From assembly GCA_039707655.1 (NCBI GenBank), contig CM077664.1, positions 30,182,781-30,246,780 of the forward strand: 64,000 nucleotides of DNA, given 5' to 3'. Positions 58,561 to 64,000 of the stretch are shown piece after piece. Position numbers and translations under genes: made by a program. How positions within the stretch are numbered: position 1 is the stretch's first letter; each line of letters starts with the position of its first letter. The notes beneath the pieces are model-generated. The model had not been told where the DNA came from. It did no database searches and was given only the letters and a program-made list of their open reading frames with translations. The stretch comes from Elymus sibiricus. Lineage: Eukaryota; Streptophyta; Magnoliopsida; Poales; Poaceae.

Positions 58561-60802
58561 GTAATACACCGATGGAAGGTATAGTAACTTTTACTATGTT
58601 CCCAGCGCGTATCTAAACCTCATTCCCAGCAAGTCTTTTAGGCCGTAGTAGTTCTTGCATCGAGTTGCAACAGAATGCAATCGAGCGGGTATTCCGGTGA
58701 TCAACTTTCAATCACGATACCCAAGAATCAGTGACTAACAGTTTAATCACAATTCCCAAGAACTATTTCTTTGACCAGCTTTCCATACATCAATAATTTG
58801 TATGACATTCATACACGAGCTGGACATTCCAGTCTTCTCTCTTATTGCCTTTATACTTCTAACAGTTTTAACTTTTAGTATTTATCCTACTCTCAGAAGA
58901 AGCACCCAACTTTAAGAGTGGCGTTAGCCCCGGACTTCCTAGGCGTGTAAGTCACACTAACACCCTTTGGACATTCCCTTTCTCTTTAAGTTGTTATTTT
59001 GTTCACCATCATTACTTGACAGACATTCTTCTGGATCCCATCCTTATAAGTCCAATGCATAGTAAACACTTTACTAATAGTTTGCAAAACAAACATTGCT
59101 TTGGATATCTCATATCTTTTAGCCTTTGTTTGTGTCTGAAAATAATTTTCAATTCCATGAATATCACATAACTATCCCAAACTTTTGAAGTTCGGGTCTC
59201 ATGGAAGCAAACATATTGCACTTGACCGTAACGGAATTCTAGCTTTTGGATCGAAGGACGAGAGTCATATCATCCATAGCATTAGCGGGAGAATACCAAA
59301 AGCATGCGATAGGACAAAGTCTTTCTCAGCACTCTTGAGGACAATCCTCACATTACGTTACCAACCGTAAAGTTTTAACCAGATATTTAATAGCTATTCA
59401 ATTTTAATAGGGAAGGTGAAAACGCGAGCCATTATTCTACAACTTTTATGCAAATCACACTTAGACTATGTTCATAATTAATTGCACTGAGAATTAAACA
59501 AGTTAATTCTAAAGTGCGCTCCCACTAAAATCAATATCTCTCATAATTGATTGTGAGTGATGCAAGACCAGCATTTCCATTCAACTTCATTGTTCGAGAT
59601 GAACACTGATGGCGCCAACTTCAATCGGTAGGCAAACTTGCCGATCACATCTCTATGTAACTCTTGTTCATCTTTCGATGCGTGTGTTCCGAGCTCAGGA
59701 TGATCCTGCCATGAACGTCAAGACAACCAAGTGATCTCGCTGTGAGGTCTGACCTCACCCGCCTTACACCCGTACAATCGTTCGTACCCATGTATCCATG
59801 GCGCACCCCAAAAGGAAAGATGATGTGACGGTGCTACACTTGGGAGAACACTAACTACTTGATATTTTAAGTGAGAGATCACCCTAATAAAAAGCAACTA
59901 CCGCGCAATCAAAATGGTGCATCATAAGGGATAAACATCTCAGGCAATTCATAATAGCATGATATAGTATAGCCCTTTCTGACGGAGAAGTTTTTAATTT
60001 CTTCGTCTTCGGCATTTGCGTCGGTGTTCACTTTCGCGAAGATTGACACCACCTTGTCGATGCACCAGATAATATTGCTATCTCTATAGCTAATAAAATT
60101 AGTGCATTACATAAGGTTGACACGCAGGTCATTAAAGTGACAATCATATGGCTCCAGCCATCATGCCGAATCATAACACGGAGGTCATGTTAATTTATTT
60201 TACATCATATAGTCATCTCATACATAATCAAATTAAATATGACGAAGACTATACCACATCTCATGCACATGCATCCTGCAAAACCAAGTTAGACGCCTCT
60301 AATCGGTTTATGCAAAAAATTATTTTACGTGGCTTCTAAGGTTTCGAAACAAACCGAAACTACCAACGTTTATCATCAAGTATGATTATTCAAGTCGCTA
60401 GATTAACTTTGCGGGGCGTATGAAACACGAGATAATAAAATCTCGAGCCCCATACTGAACTTCGTCATACACATGACCCCCGTGCAGATCATATCTGCAT
60501 TGCCCTTTAGTCTACGGAATTTCATCTTTCTCTTAACTATGATGGACCCCAAAGAACTGTTAGCACTTCATTGATCAATCAGGATCGTGAATTGCCAGAA
60601 CTTTGTAAGATTCCATCATGCCGTTTCAAGATCATAAATATGCAAATTCAAGGGAAGCAACAAGAACATCGGGTAATAGATTTCATCTACTACCCGCACA
60701 AATAATTTTCAGCAATAGAATTCATCTACTACAAAATTATATTGTGCAACACCCATACATCTCATGTATTCTAGATCATAACCTGCATCTATGCATAGCA
60801 CG

Positions 60803-60816
60803 GCTCATGATGCCAC
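60803..60816 (-). other. Copia primer-binding site (degenerate tRNA-Met type)
   Basis: Beside the right LTR the minus strand reads GTGGCATCATGAGC, close to the initiator tRNA-Met complement TGGTATCAGAGC used by this group. Confidence 0.6.
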
Positions 60817-62924
60817 TGTAGGGTAACGCAACAGAAAACAAAAAAATTCCGACCTACGCACCAGCCCAGGACCACTATGGAGATTGCATACAAGGTTTTT
60901 GATTTGATCGTTACCAACTCGAAGCGTAGCGGAAGTAGAGTTGGTGAAGATCATTGGTGCAGATCCTCGCAGTTAGGATTTTACAACCTCCCAACCGCGA
61001 GGATGTTCTCCCCTGTCAGCTCACCGGACGGATCTCCGGGTGGCCCTTCGTGAGGCCTCAGGACAGTCCCTCGGGTGGTCCCACCGGACGGATCCTCGGA
61101 CAGCCCTTCGGGAGGACCCTCGAAACTCAGAGTGTTACTTGGAAAGCCCTTCGGGAGGCACACTCGAACTAAGATCGAAACTACGACCTCTCTACCAGGT
61201 TGCACACATACGGTGTCAGCTATCTGGCAGGGCTTCGCCGTCCAGAACTAGTTCCCACCGGAACCCAGACAGCCTTTCGGCTCTACGAAACTATTTCGTG
61301 GGAGGGAGAGAGAAAGCCAGATCATGCATGGCATTTGTATGTGAGAGAAGAGTGAGTGTGGAGAGCTCCTCTCCACCTCTATTTATAGGAAAAACCAAGG
61401 GGTAGGGTGACACTTGGAAATACCAAAATGCCCATACAATATGTCCGACATGAAGGGCTAAATGGGAAGGCAAGTGGAGCTCCATCGCTTGGCCGGCCAC
61501 ACCTAGTGGGGCCCTTTCAAAAGGGGCTCCTATCCATCCATGTCATCCCCAAGATCTTTTGAGCAAAGCCCAAAAAAAATGGCTTTCCAAAAAGCAACCA
61601 TAAATGCGTTTCACTATTCATGATGACATTTTTCTGCGTCCGTTTGAACCGAAAATATTTATGTAGGCCCAGAACATTTCCAGTACCCACTAAAATAATT
61701 ATGTACGCATTTCGAAATATTTCCGGATCAATGATTTTCATCAGCGAAAAGATACCATAGCGATTCCGGCTGCTCCGGAACAGTTCCGGTTTTTTCTCCT
61801 GAAAAATTCCAGAAGTTACCAGAACAATCTGGCAACCTCCAAAAAGTTCCCGGCGCGTGTTGAAACCTTTTTGGCTCAATGGTTTACTCCGAAACAACTT
61901 TTTGATTTTACCGAAACTTTTCCGATGTTCTCTCCGAAACCTTTCCGTTGTCTCCGAAACTTTTCCGGTGACTTTCTCTCAGACTCCCTGTCTAGTATTT
62001 AGCAGATAGATGACTCTTAAGCGTGTGACCCTGTAGGTTCGGTGAAGTATAGACATGACCGGAACACTTTCCGATCAATGATCAATAGCGGAACCGTGGA
62101 CACCCATATTGATCCCTATACCCACACGAATGAATATTCGATTGAACCTCTAGTTGCCGTGTGCTATTCCTGTTGCTTCGCGATATGTTACAAACACCCG
62201 AGGTGAGACTTATCGGCATCCCCGTGGATCAACAACTTTTGTCCACTATGCCAGTTACCTCGTTACCGGTTTTGTTCTCTTTTCTCGTTTCCACGTTCCG
62301 GCATCCCTGTGATCAAATCACATTGTATCTGGCCAGACAATGATGGATACCGTAACACCGAGAGGGCCTGAGAATATTTCTCCATCGTCGGAGGAGCAAA
62401 TCCCAATCTTGAGCTATCAAGTCCCTTGTCTTACTTTTCCATGAACCCGTAAGCCGCCGTAATAGCCACCCTGTTACGGATGACGTTTAACAAACCCCAA
62501 AGTTCATGAAGCAAGTGCGAAGGAAGTCGATACTCTCATGGTCTAAGGAATTATGCAAACATTAACTTTCTCTGTGTTATCAACCATTAACTTGTGACGA
62601 GTGTATCTCATAGCATAATATCAATTCGGGTCGATTCAACACAAGTGTTCTTCTAACATTGTGCCCTCAATGATTGCCGGCATAGACATGCCCATGATCA
62701 GGAAAACGTGATCATCATGCAACACATGAGCCAGTCTTAGAGGCTTGACTAGGAATACTTTTTACCGTTTATTATTCCACACGTGCATATGAGTTTTCCT
62801 CCGAGCCTCGTGGTTATTGTAGACTCGAGAAACATAGCAGTTATAGCACGGAATATAAACATAATTACGAACATGGAGATAAATAATAACATTTATTATT
62901 GCCTCTAGGGCATATCTCCTACAA
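60817..62924 (-). repeat. Copia 5' LTR
   Basis: 2108 bp, TGTAGGGTAACG... to ...CTCCTACA. TATA box CTATAAATAG on the minus strand (61388-61379), directed into the element. Confidence 0.9.
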
Positions 62925-63180
62925 CGGCCACGTCGGGTCAGCCCAGAGGAAATCTTGTGGTGGGTTGGGCCCAGACTTTGTTCTGAAATGTCCCTATGGG
63001 CTGAGCTATCACAACCAGGTGGAATAGTCCATTGGTCAGAGGTCATCCGGCCAAAGTCAAAGGCCTAGATCTCCGGGTCAACGGGGCTAGGGTTAGGCCG
63101 GTCGGGGGGGCTTAGGGGGGTAGCAATGCCACCAAAACATCGCACCGGATCCTCATACATGTCTTAAAGTGAGGCGGAGG
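62925..63180 (+). repeat. ~333-bp tandem repeat, right part
   Basis: Resumes the unit cut at 26123: ACGGCCACGTCGGGTCAGCC here follows AAAC there as in the intact unit at 25452. Similarity to 25453-25700 continues to about 63170, with TAGCAATGCCACC at 63121. Confidence 0.8.
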
Positions 63181-63259
63181 CAGGGGCAGGCGGTGGAGGG
63201 AGGCAGAGGAGCGTGAGAGAGGGAGGCGCTGCGCGGTTACTGGTAGACGTGGGCGCGGG

Positions 63260-63645
63260 ATATATGCGAAAATAAGGCGTGTGCCGAATCGCTTACACTC
63301 AGCTTATGTGAGCTGAAAAGTTTTTAGCTTTAAAAAAATAAAAGGAACTTATGTATGCTGTGTGTACCGTCAGAGACACTCGGCTTCCACCACCCCGCCG
63401 TCACGGTGCCGTCAAGTACGGGAGCATGGCCACGTGGCAGGGAGGTACGCCGAGCGTTTGCTATAGGCCGTGAGCTTTTTCATGATATACGCCGTGAGTT
63501 CTGTCTATGCCGAGTGCATTTCTGGCTCTTGTCGGCGTACAGCCCTGTAAGCCGAGACACGTTTTTCTGCCGTGCATCTTACTAAAATCACTCGGCATAC
63601 AATGACATAAGCCGAGTGTTCGATAAATAGCCCTCGGCTTACTCT
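63260..63645. repeat. GCCGAG-rich repeat zone
   Basis: GCCGAG, CTCGGC and near variants (CGCCGTGAG) occur about ten times in both orientations, for example CACTCGGC at 63370 and 63590, GCCGAGTG near 63510 and 63613. This resembles a CACTA subterminal region, but no CACTA terminus is present. Confidence 0.5.
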
Positions 63646-63787
63646 TGAACAGAAGGCGAAAATTGTTTTTTTCTGGAGTGAACAAGGTACAGAAAGGAAG
63701 TCCCAATACATCAATGAGTCCGGTGGAAAGCGTACCGAGTCAGGTTAGGGTTCGGCCCCGGCCCTTCCCCCGCTGTGCGTGCGAGAA

Positions 63788-63793
63788 TATATA
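63788..63793 (+). promoter_or_regulatory. Possible TATA box before the right-edge frame
   Basis: GAATATATACG in GC-rich surroundings, about 135 bp upstream of the ATG at 63927. Confidence 0.3.
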
Positions 63794-63926
63794 CGTACTT
63801 ATGGGAATGGCCACGAGGAAAGGCAGGTCGAGATCGAGATCGATCAAACCCCCACGTACGTAACCTAGCTCGACAAAGAATCAACATCCTCTACGAGTTA
63901 GGTTAGGCTTCGGCCCTCCGCGATCC

Positions 63927-64000
63927 ATGTCCGACGAGCAGAAGAAGCATTCATCACTGGAGCCGCATTGCGCCGCCGACTCGACGATGACCGCCAAGGA
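63927..64000 (+). CDS. Possible first exon of a gene (3' partial)
   Basis: ATG at 63927 opens a frame to the window edge: MSDEQKKHSSLEPHCAADST and on. The surrounding sequence is GC-rich, unlike the nested transposons, and a TATA-like motif lies 135 bp upstream. Only 24 codons are visible, so neither the product nor reality as a gene can be settled; it may equally be a transposon-borne frame. Confidence 0.3.
   Translation, partial: MSDEQKKHSSLEPHCAADSTMTAK

Larger units (their letters stand above)
55792..60816 (-). pseudogene. Copia polyprotein remnants (gag to RNase H)
   Basis: Read right to left on the minus strand. A gag-side region is decayed beyond recognition (60800-58700). A protease/integrase-junction remnant has MQELLRPKRLAGNEV near 58650 (like QGLRRSRRLAKGEV in BARE-1-type elements). 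A reverse-transcriptase piece reads WSWNLRIDEIVKRV near 56640-56590, and an RNase H piece YVSA*EAAK near 55890. Stops and frameshifts occur every few tens of codons. The element's last ~270 bp of interior lie on the far side of E0 (28240-28511). Confidence 0.68.
26124..62924 (-). mobile_element. Copia retrotransposon (BARE-1/Angela-like group) holding all E-series insertions
   Basis: Two LTRs (26124-28239, 60817-62924) enclose an interior read on the minus strand. After removing E0 (28512-55786) and one copy of its GTGAT duplication the interior is about 5.3 kb and the whole element about 9.5 kb. The minus-strand LTR starts TGTAGGAGATATGCCC and has the GCCCTAGAGGCAATAATAA signature in the right copy. 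Left flank GAAAC, right flank ACGGCC: the expected right-hand target duplication is shortened by about two bases. Coding remnants are broken by many stops. Confidence 0.88.

Overview
The window is repeat DNA from a large grass genome, almost certainly Triticeae (wheat, Aegilops, barley or rye; the subgenome cannot be told). The evidence is the type of element seen: CACTA transposons with grass-type subterminal repeats, gypsy retrotransposons with TGTAACA or TGATACG termini and long LTRs, a BARE-1/Angela-like copia LTR carrying a GCCCTAGAGGCAATAATAA signature, and a 5S-bearing Cassandra-type LTR. No intact host gene is visible. At most, a first exon begins in the last 75 bases.

Layout, left to right. 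1-2239: 3' part of a CACTA element (last transposase exons, AT-rich repeats, two microsatellites, GACGGCAAA subterminal array, terminus CCTGTAGTG). It sits in the left LTR of R1 (target duplication AGG). 2240-10533: R1, a minus-strand gypsy element with ~3.8 kb LTRs and a decayed 2.9 kb interior. 10534-18795: G1, a plus-strand gypsy element that has lost its 5' end; it has gag-protease, no polymerase, an antisense multi-exon gene with its own TATA box, and a 482-bp 3' LTR. 18796-23732: right-hand part of R2, a relative of R1 into which G1 is inserted. 23733-25415: an RNase H-like exon fragment, a T-rich tract, a 5S-bearing solo LTR, unassigned DNA and a CACTA 3' end.

25416-63180 is one nested block. 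A ~333-bp tandem repeat is split by a minus-strand copia element (26124-62924). The copia is split by E0 (28512-55786, plus strand, target duplication GTGAT). E0 is split just inside its 5' LTR by its sibling E1 (30077-50821, minus strand). E1's 5' LTR is split twice, by E2 (36495-43075, ATATT) and E3 (43246-50810, GAGAC). E0, E1 and E3 carry an Athila-type primer-binding site (tRNA-Asp); the four share 3' structure and none has reverse transcriptase or integrase. 63180-64000 holds a GCCGAG-rich repeat zone and the possible gene start.

The elements do not form a pathway; what they share is dependence on others. Of seven LTR retrotransposons, only the copia retains recognisable polymerase remnants, and these are broken by stops. 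Points of most interest: a ~1.5-kb inverted pair of sibling LTRs with 22 bp between them, a GC-rich hairpin conserved in the E-series LTRs, paired 3' hairpins that repeat the sequence next to the polypurine tract, the antisense gene of G1, and a Cassandra LTR with a duplicated 5S C box.
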